This document shows, in pieces, positions 36,295 to 44,825 of a DNA stretch of 64,000 nt. How positions within the stretch are numbered: the stretch's first letter is position 1; each line of letters begins with the position of its first letter. The notes under the pieces are model-generated. The model did not search any database and was not told the DNA's origin. It saw nothing but the letters and a program-made list of their open reading frames with translations. Source of the stretch: Maritalea myrionectae DSM 19524 (lineage in GTDB: Bacteria; Pseudomonadota; Alphaproteobacteria; Rhizobiales; Devosiaceae). The stretch spans positions 951,796-1,015,795 of the forward strand of contig NZ_AUHV01000003.1 in assembly GCF_000423365.1 (NCBI RefSeq), read 5' to 3'. Both the position numbers and the translations under genes were made by a program.

Positions 36295-36312
36295 GTGCGC
36301 CGCGGCGCATGA
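36295..36312 (+). CDS. possible five-codon leader ORF overlapping the rpiR-like start
   Basis: A near-perfect GAGGAGG ribosome site is followed six bases later by GTG-CGC-CGC-GGC-GCA-TGA. Its stop codon overlaps the ATG of the RpiR-family gene as ATGA. The RpiR ATG itself is 20 bases from that site, too far for direct use, so translational coupling through this mini-ORF is plausible but unproven. Confidence 0.35.
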   Translation: MRRGA

Positions 36313-37208
36313 TTTTTAGCAATATTATGGGCGATACCGCATTGGATATTATTTCGCAGATCCGTCAAAAGGACGGCAGCTACAATACACGTGAGCAGCG
36401 CGTGGCCAGCTATGTGTTGAACAATCTGGAACAGGTGAGCGACATGTCAGTGGCCAGTTTGGCCGCAGCGTGTGAGGTATCTGAGCCCACGGTCATTCGG
36501 TTCTGCCGCACCCTTGGCTGCACCGGCTATCGTGATTTCAAAATCCGTTTGGCGCAAAATGTCGCAGTAAGTTTGCAATATCTGGTCTCGGGCAATGACC
36601 CGGAAAGCGATCAGAAGAACCTGATCGATCAGGTGTTCCAAACCTTCTATGTCACGGCCAATGTGGCCCGGTCGCAATTGAATGAGGAAGCGATTAAGAC
36701 CGCGGCTGATCTTATCAACGCCGCGCAAAAGATCATTTTTTGCGGTGTCGGCGGCGGGTCAACAACCGTTGCTTTCGATGCCGCCAATCGCTTTTTCCGC
36801 CTCGGGTTTGCCGCCAATGCCGTCTCCGATGCCTATTTGCAGCGCATGCATGCGGCAACGCTGACGCCACAAGACATCATGGTGTTTATCTCGGCCACGG
36901 GCCTGCCCCGGTCCAACATTGATAGCGCCAAAGTGGCCCGGCAATATGGTGCCAAAACGTTGGCCCTCACAAAGCCAGATTCGCCATTGGCCCGCGCTTG
37001 CGATTTCACCATTGGCCTTAGTCTGCCGGAAGATCCGGATATATATAAGCCCACGGCGTCGCGGCTGGTCTTTCTCGCCACGATCGATATTTTGGCCGCA
37101 ACAGTGGCGCGCCAACGTCCCGAACACACTAAGGAAAATTTACGGCGCATCCGCTCCAGCCTAACAGCCTTGCATGGTAACACGGGCCCTCAGCCGGTTG
37201 GCGACTAG
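36309..37208 (+). CDS. RpiR/MurR-family regulator with SIS domain
   Basis: 299 aa from ATG 36309; an alternative ATG lies six codons on. The open frame continues 57 codons upstream across the promoter and is disregarded. The N-terminal RpiR helix-turn-helix (about 15-90) has TREQRVASYVLNNLEQVSDMSVASLAAACEVSEPTVIRFCRTLGCTGYRDFK. The SIS phosphosugar-binding domain (about 125-265) has IIFCGVGGGSTTVAFDAANRF and IMVFISATGLPRSNIDSAKVARQYGAKTLALT. It probably represses the divergent TRAP operon and is relieved by a sugar-phosphate-like ligand. Confidence 0.9.
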   Translation: MIFSNIMGDTALDIISQIRQKDGSYNTREQRVASYVLNNLEQVSDMSVASLAAACEVSEPTVIRFCRTLGCTGYRDFKIRLAQNVAVSLQYLVSGNDPESDQKNLIDQVFQTFYVTANVARSQLNEEAIKTAADLINAAQKIIFCGVGGGSTTVAFDAANRFFRLGFAANAVSDAYLQRMHAATLTPQDIMVFISATGLPRSNIDSAKVARQYGAKTLALTKPDSPLARACDFTIGLSLPEDPDIYKPTASRLVFLATIDILAATVARQRPEHTKENLRRIRSSLTALHGNTGPQPVGD

Positions 37209-37214
37209 ATCAGC

Positions 37215-39239
37215 CTAGGCAACATGTGAACTGAGCGATTGCTCCACGGCGCGGTGCTTTGGGGTCGCTTTGCATTCAGCCACAATCATGGCCATCGGGT
37301 CAGACGTGGGCCGACCAAACAAATAGCCTTGAAAACTGTCGCATCCCACAGCGCTCAACAATTCGGCTTGGGCTTCGGTTTCCACCCCTTCTGCTGTCGT
37401 GCGAATGCCAAGTGACTTTGCCAGCCCCACCACGCAGCTCACCACCGCATCATTTGCTTTGTTTTCGCCCAGGCGCGCCACAAAGCTCTTGTCAATTTTC
37501 AGCTTATTGATTGGAAGTCGGGTCAAATAATTTAGGCTCGAATATCCCGTACCGAAATCATCCATCGCCACACGCACACCAAGCGCGCGCAGCGCATCAA
37601 GATGGCTGACAACGCGCGTGGTATCATAAACAAAGACGCCTTCGGTGATCTCAACCTCCAGCCGATCCGCTGGCAAGCCTGTGCTCTGCAATATACGCGC
37701 AATGTCGTGGACAAAATCCTCGCTTCGCAACAGCACAGGTGAAATATTGACGGCCAACCGCATTTCACTTGGCCAATGCAGCGCCGCCTGACAGGACCGC
37801 GTCAGCACCTGCTCGGTGAGTTGCCCAATCAAGCCTGACGTCTCGGCCAGGGGAATAAATTCAGCCGGACTCACACTGCCCAATCGAGGATGCGGCCAAC
37901 GGCACAACGCTTCAAACCCAATAATGCGCCGATCCTCCGCACGCACAAGAGGCTGGAAGGCCACTTCAAGGCTGTTTGTTTCCAGCGCCGTCTCCAGCTC
38001 GCGCTGCAGCAAAAATCGATCATCTTGCGCCGTTTGTAGCTCTTGTTTGAATTGCACATAATGCCCTGGGCCCGATGCCTTCGCATCATAGAGCGCCAGG
38101 TCTGCACATTTGCTCAGCCCATCCACCGTGCGGCTATCCTTGGGGAAGTTCGCACTCCCCGCACTGATGGTGGCGGTAAATCGCGCATGGTCTGTCGTAA
38201 TATGCCGCTGCATGAGCTGGTAAAACTGTTCTGCCGCCTCAGCAGGCGTCGGCACCCCATCAGCCCAACAAATGGCCACAAATTCATCGCCGGATAAGCG
38301 ATAGACCTGCCCCAATTGTCCCAGCGTGTTGTTAAGCCGTTTTGCGGCGACCACCAAAAGTCGATCACCTGCCTCATGACCGTAAAAATCATTCACCTGC
38401 TTGAAGGAATCAACATCAAGGCTGAACAAGTTGAAACTGCGCTTTTCCCAGCGGGCTTGCTGCAATTTCACCATCACATCACGACGAAACTTGCGGCGGT
38501 TTGGTAAGCCAGTCAGGGGGTCATAATCTGCCAGATGGATCGCTTGGCGTTCCGCAATGCGCCGTTGACGCCCCCAATAGGACAGCAGCGCCAGCACAAA
38601 AAAGGCCAAAACCACCAAAACCACAGAGGTCATCTGCGATGAAAACTGCACCCCACGCACCATCAAATGCCCAACAGGGTCGCGCCTGATTTCAATGCTG
38701 ACCACCCCGCGCGGCATGCCAAGCCGCTCTAGCGGGATCAACACAGCCACCGGCACACCATCATGGCTAACCTCATCACTAGGCAGTTCAAATATGCGCG
38801 TCCGTCGACTTGATAGGGTGGCTTGCACCGCTTCTTCAAAAGCGACATCAGTAAGATCACGCATCACCGGCCTGCCCCCGGCAATGGTCAACTGGCCAAA
38901 TCGGGTGAACACAGCATAACCCGAAACAGTGCCGAAATGGCTGGATTGATCAAAGCTGAGCGGATCAAAAACATCATGCTGAGGCACTGTTTGTGGCTCG
39001 GTTTTCACGACGAACTGGTCGACCAGATATTCAACAGGATCAAGCCGAAGCGGCGAAAGTTCGCCAGGTAAATCAAACTCGGTTCGCAAGGAAATGGCAG
39101 ATTTTCTGGCCAATTGTTTGGCGTCAAGGTCGCTGAGTTTTTGGACCAAAAGTGGAGACATAGATGAAGCGATGATCACCAACACACAGAAGGCGCTCAC
39201 AATAGAAATAATTGAGGCAATAAATCCCCAGCGGCTCAT
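37215..39239 (-). CDS. membrane GGDEF-EAL cyclic-di-GMP protein
   Basis: 674 aa from ATG 39239; the frame opens 7 codons earlier at a TTG. Helix 1 lies at about residues 5-28, a periplasmic sensor region of about 170 residues follows, then helix 2 at about 205-225. The GGDEF domain (about 235-395) has DYDPLTGLPNRRKF and the signature RLSGDEF, with Ser in the first position. The EAL domain (about 410-660) keeps EALCRWPHP, the metal residues in VNISP, EITEG and MDDFGTGYSSLNYL, KIDKSFV, and EGVET. Diesterase activity is therefore likely; cyclase activity is possible because SGDEF variants can be active. No operon partner. Confidence 0.92.
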   Translation of the reverse strand: MSRWGFIASIISIVSAFCVLVIIASSMSPLLVQKLSDLDAKQLARKSAISLRTEFDLPGELSPLRLDPVEYLVDQFVVKTEPQTVPQHDVFDPLSFDQSSHFGTVSGYAVFTRFGQLTIAGGRPVMRDLTDVAFEEAVQATLSSRRTRIFELPSDEVSHDGVPVAVLIPLERLGMPRGVVSIEIRRDPVGHLMVRGVQFSSQMTSVVLVVLAFFVLALLSYWGRQRRIAERQAIHLADYDPLTGLPNRRKFRRDVMVKLQQARWEKRSFNLFSLDVDSFKQVNDFYGHEAGDRLLVVAAKRLNNTLGQLGQVYRLSGDEFVAICWADGVPTPAEAAEQFYQLMQRHITTDHARFTATISAGSANFPKDSRTVDGLSKCADLALYDAKASGPGHYVQFKQELQTAQDDRFLLQRELETALETNSLEVAFQPLVRAEDRRIIGFEALCRWPHPRLGSVSPAEFIPLAETSGLIGQLTEQVLTRSCQAALHWPSEMRLAVNISPVLLRSEDFVHDIARILQSTGLPADRLEVEITEGVFVYDTTRVVSHLDALRALGVRVAMDDFGTGYSSLNYLTRLPINKLKIDKSFVARLGENKANDAVVSCVVGLAKSLGIRTTAEGVETEAQAELLSAVGCDSFQGYLFGRPTSDPMAMIVAECKATPKHRAVEQSLSSHVA

Positions 39240-39390
39240 CGTTGCATCCAAAACACGCAAAAAATCATTGGCAGATCATCAGACAACTTTATTACACAAT
39301 TGTTTAAATCCTGAATATTCGTGTTTAAATTCAGCTGTTTAACAATTCAACTAATTACAAACACTCACCCCAGTTTTTTTTGCACCAAAA

Positions 39391-39415
39391 AAGGCGCGCC
39401 AAACAGGCGCGCCTT
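39391..39415 (-). terminator. terminator of hppD
   Basis: AAGGCGCGCC-AAACA-GGCGCGCCTT, 10-bp stem followed on the minus strand by T-rich sequence, 25 bp after the hppD stop. Confidence 0.88.
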
Positions 39416-39440
39416 CATAAAACCCCTAGATAGTCTTTTA

Positions 39441-40565
39441 TTATTCCGCGGCGGTTACAGATTCTTCTGCTTTAAGCACGCCACGTTCAATTTGTTCCCG
39501 CTCGATGGACTCGAACAGAGCACGGAAATTGCCCTCACCAAAGCCTTCATCGCCTTTGCGCTGAATAAACTCAAAGAAGATCGGGCCGATCACGGTTTTC
39601 GAGAAGATTTGCAGCAAAATCTTGGTCATGCCGCCATCAATCACGCCTTCGCCATCGATCAAAATGCCGTGCTTGGCCATCCGGTCAATCGGCTCATCAT
39701 GGCCGTTCACCCGATCATAGGACATGTCGTAATAAGTCTGTGGTGGTCCCGGCATGAATTTGAGTTCATTTTCAGCCAGTTTGTCGGTGCAATCATAAAT
39801 ATCGTCACAACCCACCGCGATGTGCTGAATGCCTTCGCCTTTATACTTCTTCAGATATTCTTCGATCTGGCTGGTGTCGTCTTTTGACTCATTCAGCGGA
39901 ATGCGGATCTTGCCACAAGGCGATGTGATCGCGCGGCTGGTCAAGCCTGTGATCCGACCATCAATGTCGAAGAAGTGGATTTGCGTGAAGTTGAACAAAT
40001 CACGGTAGAAATCCCACCATTTGTCCATATTGCCACGGAACACATTGTGGGTCAGATGGTCGAGATAATAGAACCCGACGCCTTCAGGGCGTGGGTTGGC
40101 CTCACCGAGCCACTCAAATTCATCCTCATAGGCGGAACCCTTGTCGCCATATTTCTCGATGAAATAGAGCAATGAACCGCCAATGCCCAAAATCGCCGGC
40201 GCATCGATGGACTTGTCGTCGCCTTCATAAGGCTCAGCACCATTTTTCACCGCATGGTCGAACGCATGTTGCGCATCAACAACCCGCCACGCCATAGACG
40301 GCACGCAAGGGCCGTGCAAATCAACAAAGCGACCGCCAAAGCTGTCTTTTTCGCCGTTCAGAATGTAGTTGATGTCACCTTGGCGCCAAACGGTGATGTT
40401 TTTCGTCTTATGCTTGGCAACTGGGGTGTAACCCATCTTGGTGAACAATGCTTCGAGCTTTTCCGGCTCGTCATGGGCATATTCAACAAATTCGAAACCG
40501 TCCGTGCCGGCCGGGTTCTCTTTGGTGATCTCTGCTGGTGGTGCGTCGTGTGGAAACGGACCCAT
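39441..40565 (-). CDS. hppD: 4-hydroxyphenylpyruvate dioxygenase
   Basis: 374 aa from ATG 40565 (MGPFPHDAPPAEI), which has GGGAGA six bases upstream. This non-haem iron enzyme converts 4-hydroxyphenylpyruvate to homogentisate. The two vicinal-oxygen-chelate halves are visible. The iron ligands are His in LDHLTHNVFRG, His in GIQHIAVGCDD and Glu in GPIFFEFIQRKG. The C-terminal gating helix is DEGFGEGNFRALFESIEREQ. It is not in the hmgA operon, 3-6 kb away, but is divergent from its own Lrp-type regulator. Confidence 0.96.
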   Translation of the reverse strand: MGPFPHDAPPAEITKENPAGTDGFEFVEYAHDEPEKLEALFTKMGYTPVAKHKTKNITVWRQGDINYILNGEKDSFGGRFVDLHGPCVPSMAWRVVDAQHAFDHAVKNGAEPYEGDDKSIDAPAILGIGGSLLYFIEKYGDKGSAYEDEFEWLGEANPRPEGVGFYYLDHLTHNVFRGNMDKWWDFYRDLFNFTQIHFFDIDGRITGLTSRAITSPCGKIRIPLNESKDDTSQIEEYLKKYKGEGIQHIAVGCDDIYDCTDKLAENELKFMPGPPQTYYDMSYDRVNGHDEPIDRMAKHGILIDGEGVIDGGMTKILLQIFSKTVIGPIFFEFIQRKGDEGFGEGNFRALFESIEREQIERGVLKAEESVTAAE

Positions 40566-40696
40566 ATTTATTCTCCCTATCAAAAACTGTCTGACAATCA
40601 TTATGACGCACACCAGCTGCAATGTGCTTGCGATTTCAGCAGCCCAGCATTATATTTTGCATGAAATCCGCACATAATGAACGATTGGCGCACAAA

Positions 40697-41161
40697 ATGA
40701 GCGAGCTAGACAATTACGACAAGAGAATCCTTGGGCACCTGCAGCAAGATGCGCGGCTCACCAACAACGAGCTGTCCGAGCGCGTCAATCTGAGCGCCTC
40801 GCAATGCTCACGCCGCCGTGCCCGCCTGGAAGAAGAGGGCATTATTTCGGGCTATCACGCCCATCTGGACCGCGATAATCTCAAGCTTAGCATCGTCACC
40901 ATCATCAATGTGACCTTGGCCACACATAACCGGGGCAATGCCAAACGGTTCGCCGCGCTGATCTCGGATTTGCCCGAAGTGCTCGAAGCACACGCCCTCA
41001 CCGGCGAGATGGACTATTTCATCAAAGTGGTTTCGCCTGATCTGAACGGGCTCCGGCAATTTGTGAATGACGTGCTGCTGCCACACGAGTCGGTGCAACA
41101 CGTCAAAACCTCGATTGTGTTGGAAACGCTGAAAGAAACCAGCGCCCTGCCGGTGCAATAA
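40697..41161 (+). CDS. Lrp/AsnC-family transcriptional regulator
   Basis: 154 aa from ATG 40697 (MSELDNYDKRILGHLQQDAR), the standard Lrp start; the frame extends 25 codons into the intergenic region. The helix-turn-helix is RLTNNELSERVNLSASQCSRRRARLEEEGIISGY, and the C-terminal RAM domain contains VLEAHALTGEMDYFIKVVSPDLNGL, with the ligand-pocket Gly and Asp. It is divergent from hppD and probably activates or represses it in response to an aromatic amino acid. CATTAT and ATAATG flank an AT-rich stretch at 40648-40679 that could be its site. Confidence 0.92.
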   Translation: MSELDNYDKRILGHLQQDARLTNNELSERVNLSASQCSRRRARLEEEGIISGYHAHLDRDNLKLSIVTIINVTLATHNRGNAKRFAALISDLPEVLEAHALTGEMDYFIKVVSPDLNGLRQFVNDVLLPHESVQHVKTSIVLETLKETSALPVQ

Positions 41162-41170
41162 GGTAGCACG

Positions 41171-41953
41171 CTAAAGCGCAGTCATAGCTGCGACCTTATC
41201 CAACAATTCTGCTTCGGCTTCAGTCGGCGGCCCAGATTTATTCGCCCCTCTATCTTGCGCAGCAAGATATAGTTTTTGCGCGGCTTTTTCCGGTGCGACA
41301 AAGAAAAACGAAAAGGCGCGCATAATACTCGGCACCGCGGTGCTTTTGGCCATGGCGGTTTTGGTCGGCGGCAAGTCGACAACTTTTAGCGCAATGTCAC
41401 TTTGGGCAAAATCCGCGCTGAGCGCCGCAAAAAGATCCGTCAGTGCCTGTTTCGATTGGGCATAGGCGACCATGCCTTTTTTGTGCGACAGGTTCAGCAC
41501 ATCATCCAGCGCTTTTTGTTTGACCATGCGGCGCGCGCCAGAGCCTGACGCCACAACAACACCCTTGCCGCGCTCCAGGCTGGGGCGCAAAAGCTGCACC
41601 AACACATAATTGGCCACCACATTCACGGCAAAATTCATATCCTGCCCTGCAGCATTTTGCTCAAACCGCGTCCCGATCCAGCCCGCATTTAAAAAGACAT
41701 GCGAAAGCTTCATATATTGACCGGCAATTTTAATCGCGGCCGCCCGCACCGCTGCGCCGTCAGCCAAGTCCACTTGCCAATATCTCACTTTTAAGCGCGG
41801 AAACTTTTTTCCCAATTGCGCAATCTGCTTTTCGCTTTTGCCTTTATCCCGATTAAGCAACAAAAGCTCGAACCCGTCTGCCGCGAGCAAGTGGCATAAC
41901 GCCGAACCAATGCCGGAGTAGGACCCGGTCACCACTGCAATTTTTTCGTTCAT
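41171..41953 (-). CDS. short-chain dehydrogenase/reductase
   Basis: 260 aa classical SDR. Cofactor motif TGSYSGIG, structural motif FLNAGW, catalytic Ser in VVVASGSGAR and YAQSK (Tyr and Lys intact). A basic residue after the cofactor strand (LLNRDKGKS) suggests NADP. The substrate is unknown. It lies downstream of the MarR gene on the same strand with a perfect CCATGG-centred palindrome between, so it is probably controlled by that MarR protein. Confidence 0.9.
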   Translation of the reverse strand: MNEKIAVVTGSYSGIGSALCHLLAADGFELLLLNRDKGKSEKQIAQLGKKFPRLKVRYWQVDLADGAAVRAAAIKIAGQYMKLSHVFLNAGWIGTRFEQNAAGQDMNFAVNVVANYVLVQLLRPSLERGKGVVVASGSGARRMVKQKALDDVLNLSHKKGMVAYAQSKQALTDLFAALSADFAQSDIALKVVDLPPTKTAMAKSTAVPSIMRAFSFFFVAPEKAAQKLYLAAQDRGANKSGPPTEAEAELLDKVAAMTAL

Positions 41954-41983
41954 TCTCTTATCCTATTTATTTGTTATGGCATT

Positions 41984-41999
41984 ATATTCCATGGAATAT
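41984..41999. promoter_or_regulatory. perfect 16-bp palindrome before the SDR gene
   Basis: ATATTCCATGGAATAT is identical to its reverse complement and lies about 30 bp upstream of the SDR start. The TTCCATGGA core recurs twice at the marR promoter. Confidence 0.6.
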
Positions 42000-42022
42000 T
42001 TTCGGATCAAAAAAAGGGCGCT

Positions 42023-42463
42023 TCACCTGAGAAGCGCCAACACCTCTTCAAGTGTTTTCGCTTGCGCTGGGCTGAGCTGGTCAAATTTGGCAAAATGCTG
42101 GTCCATCACCGACTTGCCTTTCTTCAATGCTGACAACCCTGCCCCCGTCAATTGGATATGCACCACACGCTGGTCGTCCACGTCGCGTTTCTTTTCAATC
42201 AAATGCTTGTCCATCAACTTATTCAGCAGCCGCGAGACATTTGAATTGGGATCATTCATTTGCGATTTAATGTGCCCCACATTTGACCGCCGCCCCTCAC
42301 AATCCGCCAGAATTGACAGCACCTTGAGCTGCTGCATGCTGAGATCAAACGGCGCCAAATCTGCATCCAGCGCGCCCTGGATTTGGGTTGCCGCGCGTAA
42401 AAACTTAAGCGCCAATTGGTCAGCGCGACAGGTTTTTGGTGTTTTTTTCATTTTATATTCCAT
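42023..42463 (-). CDS. MarR-family transcriptional regulator
   Basis: 146 aa, or 142 aa if the ATG at 42451 is used; neither has a good ribosome site. The winged helix reads SMQQLKVLSILADCEGRRSNVGHIKSQMNDPNSNVSRLLNKLMDKHLIEKKRDVDDQRVVHIQLTGAG, with the MarR wing DxRxV. Long terminal helices form the dimer interface. It sits 69 bp upstream of the SDR gene on the same strand. Palindromes overlap its own start and precede the SDR, indicating autoregulation plus control of the SDR. Confidence 0.92.
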   Translation of the reverse strand: MEYKMKKTPKTCRADQLALKFLRAATQIQGALDADLAPFDLSMQQLKVLSILADCEGRRSNVGHIKSQMNDPNSNVSRLLNKLMDKHLIEKKRDVDDQRVVHIQLTGAGLSALKKGKSVMDQHFAKFDQLSPAQAKTLEEVLALLR

Positions 42464-42492
42464 GGATTCTATTTATAGTCCATGGAACATAA
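42455..42492. promoter_or_regulatory. two CCATGG operator-like sites at the marR start
   Basis: ATATTCCATGGATTC (centre 42462/42463, containing the ATG) and AGTCCATGGAACAT (centre 42482/42483). The centres are exactly 20 bp apart, two helical turns, on one DNA face. Confidence 0.6.
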
Positions 42493-42618
42493 TGTCAATC
42501 ATCTGGCGAAATTATTGTGTCCGTCGATGCGCGCTGGCCACAACAAAACGCTGCACCTTGCCTTGCCAATTATGAACCCCTTGATATAAAAGGATTTTAG
42601 TCAATGGAGGGATGACTT

Positions 42619-42996
42619 ATGGGGCGTTATTTGGGATTGAGTTTAGTTGTGGCAATGGCGTTGATGGCGGTGTTGCCATCGTCGGCCATGGCAGCATGTG
42701 CAAACGGCCGTTGCTGGGGTGCCGTCGGGGTTGGGCCAGGTGGCGCTTGGGGCAATGCTTATGACTACCCTTCGCAACAAGCCGCAGCACAAGCTGTGCA
42801 GAATAGTTGTCAGGGCGATTGCACCACCATCAAAACATTCTTCAACAGTTGTGGCGCCATTGCGCAAGGCGACAGCGGTGGATGGGGTTGGGCTTGGCAT
42901 GTGTCCAAACAAGAAGCCCAAAGCCGCGCCATTGCCTATTGCGTGCCAAACGACCGCAATTGCCGCATCACCACCTGGGCCTGCACATCACGATAG
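42619..42996 (+). CDS. DUF4189 family secreted protein
   Basis: 125 aa with a signal peptide ending in SSAMAA. The mature part is Gly/Trp/Cys-rich: GRCWGAVGVGPGGAWGNAYDYPSQQAAAQAVQNSC, DCTTIKTFFNSCGAIAQ, then AWHVSKQEAQSRAIAYC and CRITTWAC. This is the DUF4189 pattern, with paired cysteines likely forming disulfides in the periplasm. Function unknown. GGAGGGATG lies just before the chosen ATG. It is not obviously part of an operon. Confidence 0.85.
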   Translation: MGRYLGLSLVVAMALMAVLPSSAMAACANGRCWGAVGVGPGGAWGNAYDYPSQQAAAQAVQNSCQGDCTTIKTFFNSCGAIAQGDSGGWGWAWHVSKQEAQSRAIAYCVPNDRNCRITTWACTSR

Positions 42997-43022
42997 ATAG
43001 GCACAGCCGCACCGGCAATCCT

Positions 43023-43055
43023 TATGTCATCCCCGCGAAGGCGGGGATCCAGACA
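43023..43055. repeat. REP-like dispersed hairpin
   Basis: ATCCCCGC-GAAG-GCGGGGAT within GTCATCCC...GGATCCAGA, a form seen as an interspersed repeat in many proteobacterial genomes. It lies between the convergent DUF4189 and maiA genes. It may also act as a transcription barrier. The surrounding 43000-43150 holds no gene. Confidence 0.65.
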
Positions 43056-43150
43056 GAACCATCCGTAAGCCGCACATTGTCGAGCCCTTAGAAAGTCAAT
43101 TCCAGGACGACAGCTGCGGCGTGGGAAAGCTTTTGGTCAAATGGAGCCAG

Positions 43151-43795
43151 CTACCCCTGCGGCGCGTGCTGGTCCGGGTGCGCCGCCTGAAACGCGGCAT
43201 TGCGGTTGCAATTCTCTTCAACCGTCAGAATGCGCGGCATGTTGGAGAGGTCCACTTCCCACCGCCGGGCATTATAAAGCTGCGGCATCAGGCAGATATC
43301 GGCCATGGTCGGCACATCGCCAAAGGAGAAATCGCTTGGCGCATTTTGCGCGAGCATCCGCTCATAGGCGGCAAGGCCATTGCCGATAAAGTGGTGAAAC
43401 CAGTCCAGTCGAATTTGATCACCATCTTCGCCAAGGCCCATGGCATATTTGACCACGCCCAAATTGCACACCGGATGGATATCCATCGCAATGGCATTGG
43501 AGAGCGCCCGTACCCGTTGCCGATCTAACGGCGTGGCGGGCAACAGGCCCACGTTCGGGTGCATCTCGTGCAAATACTCAATGATCGGCAAAGACTGGGT
43601 CATCATCTGCCCGTCAATTTCAAGGGCGGGCACAAAGCCTTGCGGGTTCCGCGCCATATGCGCGTCTCCTCGATGCTCGCCTTCGAGCAAATTGACCGAC
43701 ACGCCCTTATAGTCAAGCCCGCACAGCCCCAAGGCAATGCGGACCCGATAAGCGGCAGACGAGCGCCAATAATCATACAAAACAGGTGTGGTCAT
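43151..43795 (-). CDS. maiA: maleylacetoacetate isomerase (zeta-class GST)
   Basis: 214 aa from ATG 43795 (MTTPVLYDYWRSSAAYRVRIAL), with GGAG 7 bases upstream; the frame overlaps fahA if extended and is not used. The SSAAYRVR segment is the zeta-class glutathione-binding and catalytic motif (SSCxWRVRIAL type). NPQGFVPALEIDGQMMTQSLPIIEYL completes the thioredoxin domain, and the C-terminal helices contain PTMADICLMPQLYNA. It isomerises maleylacetoacetate to fumarylacetoacetate using glutathione. It is the third gene of the hmgA-fahA-maiA operon, 16 bp after fahA. Confidence 0.94.
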   Translation of the reverse strand: MTTPVLYDYWRSSAAYRVRIALGLCGLDYKGVSVNLLEGEHRGDAHMARNPQGFVPALEIDGQMMTQSLPIIEYLHEMHPNVGLLPATPLDRQRVRALSNAIAMDIHPVCNLGVVKYAMGLGEDGDQIRLDWFHHFIGNGLAAYERMLAQNAPSDFSFGDVPTMADICLMPQLYNARRWEVDLSNMPRILTVEENCNRNAAFQAAHPDQHAPQG

Positions 43796-43811
43796 CTTGG
43801 CGCTCCCCTGA

Positions 43812-44825
43812 TTAGCCGAATTTGACGATTTTCTGATCAACGGCACCGAAAATGGACGAGCCATCATCATTTTTCATCTCAATGCGCACCTGATCGCCAA
43901 ACTTCATAAATGCTGTGCTGGGTTTGCCCTCATCGATGGTCTCGATCATGCGAATTTCCGCAATGCAGCTATAGCCCAAGCCACCCTCTTTAACCGGCTT
44001 GCCCGGGGTGCCGTCACTGTCTTTATTCGAAACAGTACCTGAGCCAATAATCGCCCCAGCAGCCACATGGCGGGTTTTCGCCGCGTGAGACACCAATTTC
44101 GGGAAATTGAAGGTCATATCGACGCCCGCATTGGCTTTGCCAAACGCGTCGCCATTATAATGCACCAGCATGTCGCGGTGCACCTTGCCGTCCTGCCAAT
44201 GCTCACCCAACTCGTCCGGCGTGATCGCGACGGGCGCAAAGGCCGTTGCCCCTTTAGATTGGAAAAAGCCAAAGCCTTTGGCCAACTCACCGGGGATCAA
44301 GGCGCGATAGCTCACATCATTCAAAAGCACCAATAATTTGATTTTGTCGGCGGCCGCTTCAGGGGACAAGCCCATCTCAAGGTCATCACAAATCACGCCG
44401 ATTTCGGCTTCCATGTCGATGCCCCAATCTTCGGAGCCAACTTCAACATCATCATGTGCGCCAAGCATTGCGTCCGGTGCGCCCATATACATCAATGGGT
44501 CTTCCCAAAAGCTCTCGGGCAATTCCGCGCCACGCGCTTTGCGCACCAGTTCCACATGGTTGACATAAGCCGACCCATCAGCCCACTGGCTGGGGTTGGG
44601 CAAAGGCGCCATCGCCTGCAGCGGATCAAAATCCTTGCCCACCACATCGCCATCATTCAACTGGTCAGACAGCGCCTGCAACTGCGGGGCGTGCACGTCC
44701 CAATGGTCGATCGCCTCGCGCATGGTACCAACAATTGAGCTTGCGGAAATGTATTTCTTAAGGTCACGGCTCACCACAACAAGTTCGCCATACCGGGTGT
44801 CATTTTTTAAGGTTGCAAGCTTCAT
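43812..44825 (-). CDS. fahA: fumarylacetoacetase
   Basis: 337 aa from ATG 44825, which overlaps the hmgA stop as TAATG. The family metal site is visible as GIDMEAEIGVICDD, and SKGATAFAPVAITPDELGE, MTFNFPKLVSHAAKTRHVAAGAIIGSGTVSNKD and GYSCIAEIRMIE follow. It hydrolyses fumarylacetoacetate to fumarate and acetoacetate, the last step of tyrosine breakdown. This is the bacterial short form, shorter than animal FAH. Confidence 0.94.
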   Translation of the reverse strand: MKLATLKNDTRYGELVVVSRDLKKYISASSIVGTMREAIDHWDVHAPQLQALSDQLNDGDVVGKDFDPLQAMAPLPNPSQWADGSAYVNHVELVRKARGAELPESFWEDPLMYMGAPDAMLGAHDDVEVGSEDWGIDMEAEIGVICDDLEMGLSPEAAADKIKLLVLLNDVSYRALIPGELAKGFGFFQSKGATAFAPVAITPDELGEHWQDGKVHRDMLVHYNGDAFGKANAGVDMTFNFPKLVSHAAKTRHVAAGAIIGSGTVSNKDSDGTPGKPVKEGGLGYSCIAEIRMIETIDEGKPSTAFMKFGDQVRIEMKNDDGSSIFGAVDQKIVKFG

